A stretch of 64,000 bases of DNA from the NCBI RefSeq assembly GCF_900184795.1, contig NZ_FXXN01000028.1, forward strand, positions 280,632-344,631. The letters are read 5' to 3'. Under the pieces are notes generated by a model that worked only from the letters and a program-made list of their open reading frames with translations, was not told where the DNA came from and made no database searches. The position numbers and the translations under genes were made by a program. Shown here piece after piece: positions 18,737 through 27,887 of the stretch (the stretch's first letter is position 1; each line of letters opens with the position of its first letter). Source of the DNA: Magnetospirillum sp. 15-1. GTDB lineage: Bacteria; Pseudomonadota; Alphaproteobacteria; Rhodospirillales; Magnetospirillaceae.

Positions 18737-20194
18737 TTACCTCTCCGGTGCGGCGAACAGGGATTCGAGACGGTTGCTTCCGCCCTTGGCCGTCTCGCGC
18801 AGGGTAAAATACAGCGGCGTGCGCTTGCCCTGCAACTTGTCGGCGGGAGCGGTGACGAAGATGTTGTAGGTACCCACCGCGTCGGGCTCGACCCGCAGCA
18901 TGGCCTTGGCGCCGGTGGCCTGGCCGCCGACCACGTTGAGGCCGGCGCCGTCGATGCCCGACACCGTCAGCTCGAACTCGCGGTCCTCGCGCACCATGTT
19001 GAGAATCTTGACGGTATAGCCGTTGCGGATGGAGCCGTCGGACAACTGGACGAACAGCGGCGAGCGCTCGTGCTGCACGGCGATGTCGAAGCTCTTGCGC
19101 GACGACAGGCCGAAGATCATCAGGGCGCTCACCGCGGTGATGATCGCCACGTAGACGATGGTACGGGCGCGGATCAGGCGGATCTTGGTCTTCTCGCCCC
19201 GTTCGCGGGCGGCGAGGTTGGCCGAGGAATCCCAGGTGATCAGGCCGCGCGGCAACTGGTACTTGTCCATCATGGTGTTGCAGGCGTCGATGCACAGCGC
19301 GCAGCCGATGCAGCCCATCTGCATGCCGTCGCGGATGTCGATGCCGGTGGGACACGAGGTGACGCACATCTTGCAGTCGATGCAGTGGCCGCGATTCTCG
19401 AAGGTCTCGCTCTTGCGGATGGGCTTCCTGGGTTCGCCGCGCCATTCCTCGTAGGTGATGATCAGCGAGTGCTCGTCGAACATGGCCGACTGGAAGCGCG
19501 AATAGGGGCACATGTACAGGCAGACCTGCTCGCGGGCATAGCCGGCCAGCAGGAAGCAGCAGCCGCCCACCACGGCGATGGTGCCGTAGACGGCGGTATC
19601 CTCGCGGCCGGTGAAGATGTCCCGCAGCATGGTCGGCGCGTCGCCGAAATACAGCGTGAAGCCGATGCCGCACGAGGCGGCGATGACCAGCCAGACGGCG
19701 TTGACGATGGCCTTCTTGACCAGCTTGTCGCCGTTCCACTTGGCACGGTCGAGCGCCATGCGCTTGGAGCGGTCGCCCACCACCAGCCGTTCCACGAACA
19801 TGAACAGGTCGGTGTAGACGGTCTGGAAGCAGAAGAAGCCGCACCAGATGCGGCCGGCCAGCGAGCTCATGAAGAACAGGGCGATGGCCGCCAGGAACAG
19901 CAGGCCGGTGATGTAGTAGACCTCCTGCGGCCAGATCTCCAGGAAGAAGAAATAGCCGCGCCGCCCGGTCATGTCGGCCAGGATGGCCTGGCTGGGGGCG
20001 TCGGGGCCGCGATCCCAGCGCAGGAAGGGAGCGATGTGGTAGATCGCCAGCAAGACGATCATGGCCGCCCACTTCCAATTGCGGAAGGTACCCTTCACCG
20101 TGCGCGGGTGAATCATGACGGTCTCGGCATAGAGCGGACCGTCGCCGTCACCGGCGGGCTTCTTCAGGGTCGGATCGATCTTCGGGGTGGCCAT
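18737..20194 (-). CDS. ccoG: cbb3 oxidase accessory protein CcoG (FixG), polyferredoxin-like
   Basis: 485 aa from ATG 20194 (MATPKIDPTLKKP); an upstream in-frame extension is not conserved. Membrane helices occur around residues 45-200, with FFCFQTVYTDLFMFVERLVV typical of FixG. Ferredoxin-like motifs CIDCKMCVTSCP and CIGCALCIDACN predict two [4Fe-4S] clusters, and a C-terminal Ig-like domain (FixG_C) follows. CcoG has been linked to Cu(II) reduction for oxidase assembly. First gene of ccoGHIS. Confidence 0.96.
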   Translation of the reverse strand: MATPKIDPTLKKPAGDGDGPLYAETVMIHPRTVKGTFRNWKWAAMIVLLAIYHIAPFLRWDRGPDAPSQAILADMTGRRGYFFFLEIWPQEVYYITGLLFLAAIALFFMSSLAGRIWCGFFCFQTVYTDLFMFVERLVVGDRSKRMALDRAKWNGDKLVKKAIVNAVWLVIAASCGIGFTLYFGDAPTMLRDIFTGREDTAVYGTIAVVGGCCFLLAGYAREQVCLYMCPYSRFQSAMFDEHSLIITYEEWRGEPRKPIRKSETFENRGHCIDCKMCVTSCPTGIDIRDGMQMGCIGCALCIDACNTMMDKYQLPRGLITWDSSANLAARERGEKTKIRLIRARTIVYVAIITAVSALMIFGLSSRKSFDIAVQHERSPLFVQLSDGSIRNGYTVKILNMVREDREFELTVSGIDGAGLNVVGGQATGAKAMLRVEPDAVGTYNIFVTAPADKLQGKRTPLYFTLRETAKGGSNRLESLFAAPER

Positions 20195-20425
20195 GGATGC
20201 GAACGCTCTGCTGCGGAAGGGGCCAAAAGACATGGCGGGGGGTCGTACGTCGCGACCCGTCCCCGCCATCCCGGATGTGATACCCCATAATCAAAGAATC
20301 AAGAATGCTTGTTTTGTCGCCCCCGCCCCGCACCGCCAAGGGGGTGCCGGACCGGGGCCAGATATGCCGATGGGGTGCGCTCCCGTCGCCGGGAACGCAC
20401 CCCACCGGGTCCCCCCATTACACTC
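20195..20425. other. ccoP-ccoG intergenic region with hairpins
   Basis: 231 bp with no ORF. It holds the hairpin listed at 20371-20404, a second GC palindrome near 20236-20270 (cggggggtcgt / acgtcgcgacccg), and a TA-richer segment (ataatcaaagaatcaagaat, about 20285-20310) that could be a ccoG promoter. TTGAT occurs twice there on the minus strand, but as direct repeats, not an FNR palindrome. Confidence 0.45.
20371..20404 (-). terminator. Strong hairpin downstream of ccoNOQP
   Basis: Arms tggggtgcg (20371-20379) and cgcacccca (20396-20404) with an inner tccc/ggga stem, 22 bp past the ccoP stop. No U-tract follows on the minus strand. It may act as a terminator, an mRNA 3' stabiliser or an attenuator before ccoG. 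Confidence 0.5.
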
Positions 20426-21286
20426 TTACTTGCCGCCGCCCAGGTTGTGGACGTAGACGGCCAGCATCTTGACGGTGCTCGCGTCCAGGCGCTCGGACCA
20501 GGCCGGCATGGAGCCGTGCTTGGGCTTGGTCACCTGGGCCACGATGGCGTCCTTGGTACCCTTGTACAGCCAGATCTGGTTGTTCAGGGCAGGAGCGCCG
20601 AGGTCCTTGTTGCCCGTGCCGTCTTCGGCATGGCAGGCGGCGCAGTTCTCGGCATAGACGGTCTCGCCCGCCGAACCCTTGGCCGGAGCCTTGGAGGCCA
20701 GGGAGAGGACGTAGTCGGCCACCGCGGTGATCTGCTCGGGCTTGAGCAGGCCGTCGGCACCGAACTTCGGCATCTCGCTGGCGCGCGAGTTGGCGTTGGT
20801 GTTGCGGACACCGAACTTGATGGTCTGCTCGATGTCGGCCAGCGTGCCGCCCCACAGCCATTCGTCGTCGGCCAGGCTGGGATAGCCGAAGGCGCCGACG
20901 CCGCCCACGCCGTGGCAGGCACCGCAGTTCTCGTTGAACGCGATCTTGCCGCCGGCCATGGCATAGCGCAGCAGGTCCTTGTCCTTCTCGATGGCGGCCA
21001 CGTCGGACGCCTCGATCTTGGACAGCCAGGCCGAACGGGCCTTCTTCTGGGCGGCCAGCTCGTTCTCCAGCTCACCGCGGGACGAATAGCCGAACGTGCC
21101 CTTGGTGTAGCCGTTGACCAGCGGCCACGCCGGGTACGCGACCCAGTAGCCGATGGCCCACAGGACGGTGGCCCAGAAGACGTAGACCCACCACTTCGGC
21201 AGAGGAGTATTCAGCTCCTTGATGCCGTCCCACTCGTGACCGGTAGTGTTCTGACCGGACACCGAGTCCTTTTCAATGGTCGCCAT
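20426..21286 (-). CDS. ccoP: cbb3-type cytochrome c oxidase subunit III (dihaem cytochrome c)
   Basis: 286 aa. The N-terminal segment has the membrane anchor WWVYVFWATVLWAIGYWV (about residues 32-50), then two cytochrome c domains with haem motifs CGACH and CAACH and downstream axial-Met regions. CcoP accepts electrons from soluble cytochrome c or the bc1 complex and passes them to CcoO. ATG 21286 lies 2 bp after ccoQ. Last structural gene of the operon. Confidence 0.97.
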   Translation of the reverse strand: MATIEKDSVSGQNTTGHEWDGIKELNTPLPKWWVYVFWATVLWAIGYWVAYPAWPLVNGYTKGTFGYSSRGELENELAAQKKARSAWLSKIEASDVAAIEKDKDLLRYAMAGGKIAFNENCGACHGVGGVGAFGYPSLADDEWLWGGTLADIEQTIKFGVRNTNANSRASEMPKFGADGLLKPEQITAVADYVLSLASKAPAKGSAGETVYAENCAACHAEDGTGNKDLGAPALNNQIWLYKGTKDAIVAQVTKPKHGSMPAWSERLDASTVKMLAVYVHNLGGGK

Positions 21287-21288
21287 TG

Positions 21289-21450
21289 TTAGCGCTCCTC
21301 ATTGTCGTCCCTCAGCGGGATGTTTCCGTACTCTTCCAGCCGCTTCTTGTTTTTCGGCCGGTAGGCATAGAAAACGACCCCGGTGAAGATCATGATCACC
21401 CACAAGACCCAGAAGGGCCGGAGTACATTGTCGACGAATGCGACGAACAA
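21289..21450 (-). CDS. ccoQ: cbb3 oxidase small subunit CcoQ
   Basis: 53 aa with an inferred TTG start at 21450, preceded by AGGAG at 8-nt spacing. The peptide has one membrane helix (VLRPFWVLWVIMIFTGVVF) followed by AYRPKNKKRLEEYGNIPL, the CcoQ signature. CcoQ stabilises the oxidase under aeration. It fits exactly between ccoO (13 bp upstream) and ccoP and is easy to miss because no ATG exists at its start. Confidence 0.88.
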   Translation of the reverse strand: MFVAFVDNVLRPFWVLWVIMIFTGVVFYAYRPKNKKRLEEYGNIPLRDDNEER

Positions 21451-21463
21451 ACTCCGTACTCCT

Positions 21464-22186
21464 CTAGCGGCGGATTGCCTCGGGCTTCACGGTCGAGAAA
21501 TCGACCATGGTTCCCAGCACCTGCAGATAGGCGACCAGGGCATCCATTTCGGTGACCTTGTCCTTGCCGGACGCCGAGCCGATATGGGCCTTGGGATAGC
21601 TGGCGGCGATGGCCGGCTTGGCGGCCGGATCACCGAACACCTGCTCTTCCAGGTCCTTGGCGGCATTGGCGATCTGCGCGTCCGTATAGGGCACGCCGAC
21701 AACCCGCAGCGCCTTCATGTTCGCCGCGACGTCGGAGTAGTCCAGGGGACGCAGGAGGTGCTTGTAGCCCGGCATGATCGATCCGGGGACCACGTCACGC
21801 GGGTTGACGAGGTGGCGGACCTGCCAATCGTCGGTGTACTTGCCACCCACGCGGGCCAGGTCGGGACCAGTACGCTTCGAGCCCCACTGGAAGGGGTGAT
21901 CGTACTTGGACTCGGCCGCGAGGCTGTAGTGGCCATAGCGTTCGACCTCGTCCTTGAACGGACGGATCATCTGGCTGTGGCAGTTGTAGCAGCCTTCGCG
22001 GATGTAGATGTCACGGCCCTTCTGCTCCAGCGGAGAATAGGGACGGACGCCATCCACCTTCTCGATCGTCGATTCGATCGAGAACAGCGGAACGACTTCG
22101 ACCAGACCACCGACGACGATCGTGAGAAGGATGCCGACGGCCAGGAAGAAGATGTTGGTTTCGAGCTTTGCGTGATGCTTGAACAT
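21464..22186 (-). CDS. ccoO: cbb3-type cytochrome c oxidase subunit II (monohaem cytochrome c)
   Basis: 240 aa. The membrane anchor [20 protein letters not shown] (residues 11-30) precedes a single cytochrome c domain with the haem motif CYNCH and downstream Met-containing segments. It relays electrons from CcoP to CcoN. GAGGAGAC precedes ATG 22186, 14 bp after ccoN, and ccoQ follows. Confidence 0.97.
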   Translation of the reverse strand: MFKHHAKLETNIFFLAVGILLTIVVGGLVEVVPLFSIESTIEKVDGVRPYSPLEQKGRDIYIREGCYNCHSQMIRPFKDEVERYGHYSLAAESKYDHPFQWGSKRTGPDLARVGGKYTDDWQVRHLVNPRDVVPGSIMPGYKHLLRPLDYSDVAANMKALRVVGVPYTDAQIANAAKDLEEQVFGDPAAKPAIAASYPKAHIGSASGKDKVTEMDALVAYLQVLGTMVDFSTVKPEAIRR

Positions 22187-22199
22187 GGGTCGGGTCTCC

Positions 22200-23651
22200 T
22201 CAGCGCGCCGCGTTGGTGGCGGAGGCCAAAGCCTCGTCGGCGACGTCGCCCTTGATGGTCTTGATGACGTTGTAGACCATCACCAGCGAACCGCAGACGA
22301 AGAGGAAGCCGCCCAGAGCACGGATCATGTAGTACGGACGCATGGCCTCGACAGTCTCGATGAACGAGTACTGCAGGAAACCAAGGCTGTCATACGCGCG
22401 CCACATGAGGCCCTGCATGATGCCCGAAATCCACATGGCAGTGATGTAGAAGACGATACCCACGGTAGCGACCCAGAAATGGACGCCGACCAGCTTCAGC
22501 GAATACATCTCCTTGCGGCCCCACAGCTTGGGAACAAGGTAGTACAGAGCGCCGAAGGACACGAAGGCCACCCAGCCCAGCGCACCGGAGTGCACGTGGC
22601 CGATACCCCAGTCGGTGTAGTGCGACAGCGAGTTCACCGCCTTGATCGACATCATCGGACCTTCGAAGGTCGACATGCCGTAGAACGCCACCGACGAGAC
22701 CAGGAAGCGCATGACCGGATCGGTCCGGAGCTTGTCCCAGGCACCCGACAGCGTCATCAGGCCGTTGATCATGCCGCCCCACGACGGCATCCACAGCATC
22801 ACCGAGAAGGTCATGCCCAGGGTCTGCGCCCAATCGGGCAGGGCGGTGTAGTGCAGGTGGTGCGGACCGGCCCAGATGTACAGGAAGATCAGCGCCCAGA
22901 AGTGCACGATCGACAGACGGTAGGAGTACACCGGACGCTCGGCCCGCTTCGGCACGAAGTAGTACATGATGCCGAGGAAGCCGGCGGTCAGGAAGAAGCC
23001 CACCGCGTTGTGGCCGTACCACCACTGGGTCATGGCGTTCTGCACGCCGCCGAACACGTTGTAGCTCTTCATCCAGCTACCGCCGAAGATGGCGGCGGGA
23101 ATCGCGATGTTGTTGCCCAGGTGGAGCATCGCGATGGTCAGGATCATGGCGAAGAAGAACCAGTTGGCCACATAGATGTGGGGTTCCTTGCGCTTCATGA
23201 TGGTGCCGGCGAAGGCGATCAGGTAGGCCACCCAGATGACGGTGAGCCACAGATCGATCCACCATTCCGGCTCCGCGTATTCCTGGCCCTGGCTGAAGCC
23301 CAGGACATAGGACAGCGCGGCGACGACGATCAGCGCCTGGAAGTTCCAGAAGATGAAGCCGCCGAGACCCGAACCGCCGAACAGGCTGGCACGGCTGGTA
23401 CGCTGCACGATGTACAGCGAAGTGGAGAAAAGAACGTTGCCGCCGAACGCGAAGATCACCGCGGAGGTGTGAACGGGACGCAGGCGCCCGAACGAAGTCC
23501 ACTCGAGATCGAGGTTCAGAACGGGAAAGGCCAACTGCAGGGCGATGAAGTCGCCCGCCAGGAAGCCCACGACGCCCCAGAAAATCGCGGCGAGCGTGAA
23601 CTTCTTGATCACGTCTTCGCAATAGGGCGTGGCTTCGGTGTTGATGCTCAT
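22200..23651 (-). CDS. ccoN: cbb3-type cytochrome c oxidase catalytic subunit I
   Basis: 483 aa from ATG 23651 with AGGAG upstream. Twelve membrane helices carry conserved histidines for haem b, haem b3 and Cu[45 protein letters not shown] and [11 protein letters not shown]. The tyrosine of the cross-linked site lies in the IMYYFVPK or nearby segment. This is the oxygen-reducing, proton-pumping subunit of the high-affinity oxidase. First gene of ccoNOQP, preceded by a perfect FNR box. Confidence 0.98.
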   Translation of the reverse strand: MSINTEATPYCEDVIKKFTLAAIFWGVVGFLAGDFIALQLAFPVLNLDLEWTSFGRLRPVHTSAVIFAFGGNVLFSTSLYIVQRTSRASLFGGSGLGGFIFWNFQALIVVAALSYVLGFSQGQEYAEPEWWIDLWLTVIWVAYLIAFAGTIMKRKEPHIYVANWFFFAMILTIAMLHLGNNIAIPAAIFGGSWMKSYNVFGGVQNAMTQWWYGHNAVGFFLTAGFLGIMYYFVPKRAERPVYSYRLSIVHFWALIFLYIWAGPHHLHYTALPDWAQTLGMTFSVMLWMPSWGGMINGLMTLSGAWDKLRTDPVMRFLVSSVAFYGMSTFEGPMMSIKAVNSLSHYTDWGIGHVHSGALGWVAFVSFGALYYLVPKLWGRKEMYSLKLVGVHFWVATVGIVFYITAMWISGIMQGLMWRAYDSLGFLQYSFIETVEAMRPYYMIRALGGFLFVCGSLVMVYNVIKTIKGDVADEALASATNAAR

Positions 23652-23761
23652 GCCGAACTCCTGTTTCGACCGGAAAAGGGTCCACCTGAAGCATCCGGCC
23701 GGTTCCATGGCGACACCATGCCCCCGGGGCCGATGGCGGCCGGGTGGTTCTTTGCTTCAAG

Positions 23762-23810
23762 TGTGGGCACTATGCCGACGGACGGGGTGGCCGCCATTGA
23801 TATATATCAA
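23762..23810 (-). promoter_or_regulatory. FNR-activated class II promoter of ccoNOQP
   Basis: A perfect TTGAT-ATAT-ATCAA palindrome is at 23797-23810. On the minus strand a CATAGT -10 hexamer (23774 down to 23769) lies so that a start at 23762 puts the box centre at -41.5, the classic class II FNR/FixK activator position. This gives a leader of about 110 nt before ccoN. The FNR-type gene at 14980-15738 is the obvious candidate activator. Spacing was read directly; activation is inferred. Confidence 0.85.
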
Positions 23811-23877
23811 AGTATGACGATTTTCAGGCATCACAGGCACTTGGCGCAGATATTTAGGCAAGTGTAGAGTGCCGGCC

Positions 23878-25083
23878 ATGACACAGATTCATGAAGACGT
23901 CCCCGCCGCCCGCCCCGTGATCCGCCTGGCCAAGGGGCGCTCCAAGCGCCTGCGGGCCGGTCACCCCTGGGTATTTTCCAACGAGATCGAGATGGGCGCC
24001 GACGCCAAGGCGCTGCCGCCGGGTTCCCTGGTCACCCTGATGGATGCCGGCGACGAGCGCCTGGGCGTCGCCACCTTCAACCCCCATTCCCTGATCGCCG
24101 CCCGCGTGCTGTCGCGCCGTGCCGCCGACACGGTGGACGCCGACTTCCTGGCCGAGCGGCTGCGCGCGGCCCTGGCCTTGCGCGACACGCTGTTTCCCAC
24201 CGCCCATTACCGGCTGATCCATTCCGAGGCCGACCGGCTGCCCGGCCTGATCGTCGACCGTTATGGTGACGTGCTGGCGGTGCAGACCAATACCGCCGGC
24301 ATGGAGCGCCTGCTGCCGGTTCTGCTCGAGGCCTTGAAGGTCGTTCTCGACCCGCGCGCCGTGGTGCTGGTCAACGACAGCCCGGTGCGCAAGCTGGAAG
24401 GCCTCGAGCAGCATCACGAGGTGGCCTTCGGTTCGCTGGACGGGCCGGTGGAATTGGTGGAGAACGGCTGCTGCTTCGTCGCCGACCTCACCGGCGGCCA
24501 GAAGACCGGCTGGTTCTTCGACCAGCGCGACAACCGGGCCTTCGTCGCCCGGCTGGCCAAGGGTCGCCGCGTGCTGGACGTCTATACCTATGCCGGCGGC
24601 TTCGCGGTGCAGGCGGCCATGGCCGGCGCGGTGGAAACCGTCGCCGTGGACCGCTCCGAGCATTCCCTGGCCCTGGCGGATCAGGCGGCGCGGCTGAACG
24701 GCGTCGAGGTGCGCACGGTACGGGCCGAGGCCTTCGCCGAGATGGAGCGTCTGGCCCTGGCCGGCGAGCGCTTCGGCGTGGTGGTGGCCGACCCGCCGGC
24801 CTTCGTCAAGTCGCGCAAGGACCTGGGCGCCGGGGCCAAGGGCTACCGCAAGATGGCCCGTCTGGCCGCCGCCCTGGTGGAGCCGGGCGGCTTCCTGCTG
24901 TGCGCGTCGTGCTCCCACCACATGCCGGTCGAGACCTTCGCCGAGGAAATCGGCCACGGCCTGCATCTGGCCGGCCGCTCGGGCCGCATCCTCAGGAGTG
25001 CCGGTGCCGCCCCCGATCATCCGGTCCATCCCTGGCTGCCGGAAAGCGCCTATCTCAAGGCTCAGGTTTTCCAGCTCGATTGA
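23878..25083 (+). CDS. Class I SAM-dependent rRNA methyltransferase, RlmI-like
   Basis: 401 aa from ATG 23878 (GTG 23869 possible). An N-terminal PUA-like domain (AKGRSKRLRAGHPWVFSNEI) precedes a Rossmann methyltransferase with FFDQRDNRAFVARLAKG, VLDVYTYAGGFAVQAA (SAM loop) and the catalytic region VVADPPAFVKSRKDL. This is the RlmI/RlmK-N-like m5C1962 23S rRNA family. The true target base is inferred. It diverges from ccoN over a 226-bp spacer containing the FNR box. Confidence 0.88.
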   Translation: MTQIHEDVPAARPVIRLAKGRSKRLRAGHPWVFSNEIEMGADAKALPPGSLVTLMDAGDERLGVATFNPHSLIAARVLSRRAADTVDADFLAERLRAALALRDTLFPTAHYRLIHSEADRLPGLIVDRYGDVLAVQTNTAGMERLLPVLLEALKVVLDPRAVVLVNDSPVRKLEGLEQHHEVAFGSLDGPVELVENGCCFVADLTGGQKTGWFFDQRDNRAFVARLAKGRRVLDVYTYAGGFAVQAAMAGAVETVAVDRSEHSLALADQAARLNGVEVRTVRAEAFAEMERLALAGERFGVVVADPPAFVKSRKDLGAGAKGYRKMARLAAALVEPGGFLLCASCSHHMPVETFAEEIGHGLHLAGRSGRILRSAGAAPDHPVHPWLPESAYLKAQVFQLD

Positions 25084-25366
25084 ATTCCAGCGACCCAAAG
25101 CAAATATCCCGACAGACCCAACCTTTAGGCATGCAGTAATCGTATCAATCGAAATCATGACCCCAAGGGGGGGCGAAGGGGGCTCTGCTCAAGAACGGTG
25201 CAGCAGAGTTACCTCCAAACGGTTGTCAAATACATATGCTTTGAATCCGGGTTTGTGTGCCTTGGGCTAACTTGTTGGTTTTTCCATTATTTCGGGCGAT
25301 CTTTCCCTCTTGCGTTTGTAAAATTACTAGAGCAAGTATTGGGCGCTTCATGGGTCAGAGGGAAAC
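25084..25366. other. Intergenic leader upstream of the XRE regulator
   Basis: 283 bp, clearly less GC-rich than its neighbours. No ORF is supported. It contains a G-rich run near 25165-25182, a ctctgct/agcagag hairpin (25183-25208, 12-nt loop), and a T/A-rich stretch from 25250 to 25340 that is the likely promoter zone for the regulator. No exact -35/-10 pair is claimed. Confidence 0.4.
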
Positions 25367-25828
25367 ATGCCGCGCAGAAAGGCAAATCGGGGCCGTACAC
25401 CGGCCGGGGCGCCCAATCCGATCGATGTCCATGTCGGTTCACGCATGCGCTTGCGCCGGACGTTACTCGGGCTCAGCCAGGAAAAGCTTGGCGAGATGAT
25501 TGGGCTTACCTTCCAACAGGTACAGAAATACGAACGTGGTGCCAATCGAGTCAGTTGCTCGCGACTGTTCGATTTGTCCCGCTCGCTCGAAGTACCAATT
25601 TCATACTTCTTTGACGACATGCCCGACGAGGTGAAGGGCCTGTCGCCGGTGCAGATGGTACGCGAACCCCCCAAGGAGGAACCGCCGGCCGCCGAGGCCG
25701 ACCCCCGCCTGCGTCGCGAGACTCTGGAATTGGTGCGTAATTACTACAGCATCATCGATCCCGACGTGCGTCGCCGGATTTATGATCTGGCCAAGGCTCT
25801 GTCCGACCGCGGCGGCGCCGAGGAATAG
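25367..25828 (+). CDS. XRE-family helix-turn-helix regulator (PraR/PhrR-like)
   Basis: 153 aa with AGAGGG before the ATG. The HTH_3 domain runs from about 17 to 78: NPIDVHVGSRMRLRRTLLGL, SQEKLGEMIGLTFQQVQKYE, then RGANRVSCSRLFDLSRSLEV and a PISYFFDDMP end. This arrangement is highly conserved in alphaproteobacteria, where relatives such as PraR control quorum sensing, adhesion or stress genes. A long leader suggests regulated expression. The local target is not known. Confidence 0.88.
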   Translation: MPRRKANRGRTPAGAPNPIDVHVGSRMRLRRTLLGLSQEKLGEMIGLTFQQVQKYERGANRVSCSRLFDLSRSLEVPISYFFDDMPDEVKGLSPVQMVREPPKEEPPAAEADPRLRRETLELVRNYYSIIDPDVRRRIYDLAKALSDRGGAEE

Positions 25829-25941
25829 GCCCGTCGGGCCGTTGAACCAAGTCATCCGTGTCATCCCGAGCAGAAGCGAGGGATCTCACTCCCGACGGTT
25901 CTCGGGATGACCGATCAGAGCAAAGTCCGGAAATATAAGCC

Positions 25942-26454
25942 TCAGCCGCCGCCCGCCGGGTCCCGGATGGGCAGCGGATAGGTTGCCCGGGGCGGCAGGC
26001 GGTGAATCAGCACCGCCACCGCCACCAGGGTGACGGCTCCGGCCAGGACCGGCAGGAACAGAAAGCCCCAGCCGGGATGCGTCATCATCACCACCAGCGG
26101 GTCGGCACCCGCCGGCGGGTGGGTTAGGCGCAACCCGGCCAGCACCACCATCACCACCGCCACCGACAGGACCATGCTGATCCAGCCGCCCGGCAGGAAA
26201 TGGTCGAACAGCAACCCGATGAAGGTGGCGACCATGTGGCTGCCGATCACGCTGGACGGCTGCGACAGGGGCGAATCCGGCATGCCGAACACCAGCACCG
26301 CCGAAGCCCCCAGGGGTGCCGCCAGCATGGGTGCCCCGCCCACCTGATCCAGCATCGCCACCGTACTGAGCGCCAGGACGACGCCTAATCCGGCCTTGGT
26401 CCAGGACGGCAGGCACTGGCGCGACTGGTGGCGATGGATGAAACGACGGGGCAT
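25942..26454 (-). CDS. HPP family membrane protein
   Basis: 170 aa from ATG 26454, preceded by AGGAGG. Four hydrophobic helices and the segments PLGASAVLVFGMPDSPLSQP and LTHPPAGADPLVVMM define the HPP family. Some members are nitrite transporters in chloroplasts or cyanobacteria; here the substrate is unknown. It diverges from the purine permease gene with a 117-bp spacer. Confidence 0.85.
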   Translation of the reverse strand: MPRRFIHRHQSRQCLPSWTKAGLGVVLALSTVAMLDQVGGAPMLAAPLGASAVLVFGMPDSPLSQPSSVIGSHMVATFIGLLFDHFLPGGWISMVLSVAVVMVVLAGLRLTHPPAGADPLVVMMTHPGWGFLFLPVLAGAVTLVAVAVLIHRLPPRATYPLPIRDPAGGG

Positions 26455-26571
26455 GAATCCTCCTGTTGGCGGCCTCGCTAAAGCGGGGGATAAATACATC
26501 TTTATGCCCGAGCCTATCCATGATGAGGGTCAAGGGTGGTGTCGATTCCTTGGCATTGAGAGAGAACAACG

Positions 26572-27870
26572 ATGCTCGAGCGCCTGTTTCACTTATCCGG
26601 GCACCGAACCAACCTGCGGACGGAGGTGCTGGCCGGGGTCACCACCTTCCTGACCATGGCCTATATCATCTTCGTCAATCCGGCCATGCTGGCCCAGGCG
26701 GGCATGGACAAGGGCGCGGTGTTCGTCGCCACCTGTCTGGCGGCGGCGGTGGGCAGCGCCGCCATGGGCCTGCTGGCCAATTATCCCATCGCCCTGGCGC
26801 CGGGCATGGGGCTCAACGCCTATTTCACCTATGGGGTGGTGATCGGCATGGGCGTGCCGTGGCCGGTGGCGCTGGGGGCGGTGTTCGTCTCGGGGGTGCT
26901 GTTCCTGGTCCTGGCGGTGACCAGGGTGCGCGAAGCCATCATCAACGCCGTGCCGCAATCGCTGAAGCTGTCCATCTCGGCCGGCATCGGCCTGTTCCTC
27001 GGCCTGATCAGTTTCGAGAACGCCGGGCTGATCGAGGGCCACAAGGCCACCCTGATCACGCTGGGCCACCTCAACCGGCCCGAACCGCTGCTGGCGGCGG
27101 CCGGCTTCGTGGCGATGGTCGGGCTGGAGGCCCGGCGGGTGCCGGGCGCGATCCTGATCGCCATCCTGGGAACCGCGGCGGCCGGTATGCTGCTCTGCAT
27201 CACCCCGTTCGGCGGCATCGCCGCCTGGCCGCCGTCCATCGCCCCCACCTTCCTCAAGATGGACGTGGCCGGCGCCCTGAACCTGGGGCTGGTGACCATC
27301 GTCTTCGCCCTGCTGTTCGTCGACCTGTTCGACAATGCCGGCACGCTGATCGGTCTGGCCCACCGGGCCGGCATGCTGGATGAGCGGGGCAGGCTGCCGC
27401 GCCTGGGCCGCGCCCTGATCGCCGATTCCCTGGCCGCTATGGCCGGTGGGGCGCTGGGGACCTCGACCACCACCAGCTATATCGAGAGCGCATCCGGCAT
27501 CAATGCCGGCGGGCGGACCGGGCTGACGGCGGTGGTCACCGGGCTGTGCTTCGTGGCGGCGCTGTTCCTGGCGCCCCTGGCCGCCGCCATTCCCGCCTAC
27601 GCCACCGCGCCGGCCCTGCTGTTCGTCGCCTGCCTGATGGCCCGCTCCCTGGCCGAAATCGCCTGGGACGACGTGACCGAGGCGGTACCGGCCGTGGTGA
27701 CGGCCCTGGCCATGCCCTTCACCTTCTCCATCGCCCACGGCATCAGTTTCGGCTTCATCACCTATGCGGCGGTCAAGCTGCTGGGCGGCAAGGCGCATCA
27801 GGTCAGCCCGACGGTCTGGCTGCTGGCCGGGGCCTTCGTCTTGAAATTCGTGTTGCTGGGAAGTGGGTAG
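26572..27870 (+). CDS. NCS2-family purine permease (AzgA-like)
   Basis: 432 aa with about 12 membrane helices. LAGVTTFLTMAYIIFVNPAM at the N-terminus, ALAPGMGLNAYFTYGVV, ISAGIGLFLGLISFENAG and LFDNAGTLIGLAHRAG, then GTSTTTSYIESASGINAGGR, are the hallmarks of the AzgA/PbuG guanine-hypoxanthine-adenine:H+ symporters. Specificity within purines cannot be fixed from sequence. It ends at a hairpin shared with the convergent argB. Confidence 0.92.
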   Translation: MLERLFHLSGHRTNLRTEVLAGVTTFLTMAYIIFVNPAMLAQAGMDKGAVFVATCLAAAVGSAAMGLLANYPIALAPGMGLNAYFTYGVVIGMGVPWPVALGAVFVSGVLFLVLAVTRVREAIINAVPQSLKLSISAGIGLFLGLISFENAGLIEGHKATLITLGHLNRPEPLLAAAGFVAMVGLEARRVPGAILIAILGTAAAGMLLCITPFGGIAAWPPSIAPTFLKMDVAGALNLGLVTIVFALLFVDLFDNAGTLIGLAHRAGMLDERGRLPRLGRALIADSLAAMAGGALGTSTTTSYIESASGINAGGRTGLTAVVTGLCFVAALFLAPLAAAIPAYATAPALLFVACLMARSLAEIAWDDVTEAVPAVVTALAMPFTFSIAHGISFGFITYAAVKLLGGKAHQVSPTVWLLAGAFVLKFVLLGSG

Positions 27871-27887
27871 GCGGGCCTCAGCCCGCC
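27870..27887. terminator. Hairpin at the convergent purine permease-argB junction
   Basis: Stem ggcgggc (27870-27876) and gcccgcc (27881-27887), 4-nt loop. It overlaps the last codons of argB and follows the permease stop directly. The T-tract is minimal. Confidence 0.45.

Noticed and set aside
20280-20312. Possible FNR box before ccoG
   Set aside because: The two TTGAT sequences are direct repeats on the minus strand, not the TTGAT-N4-ATCAA palindrome.
22179-23867. 562-aa plus-strand frame across ccoN
   Set aside because: Antisense to ccoN, with low-complexity H/Q/E/G-rich translation and no recognised domain.
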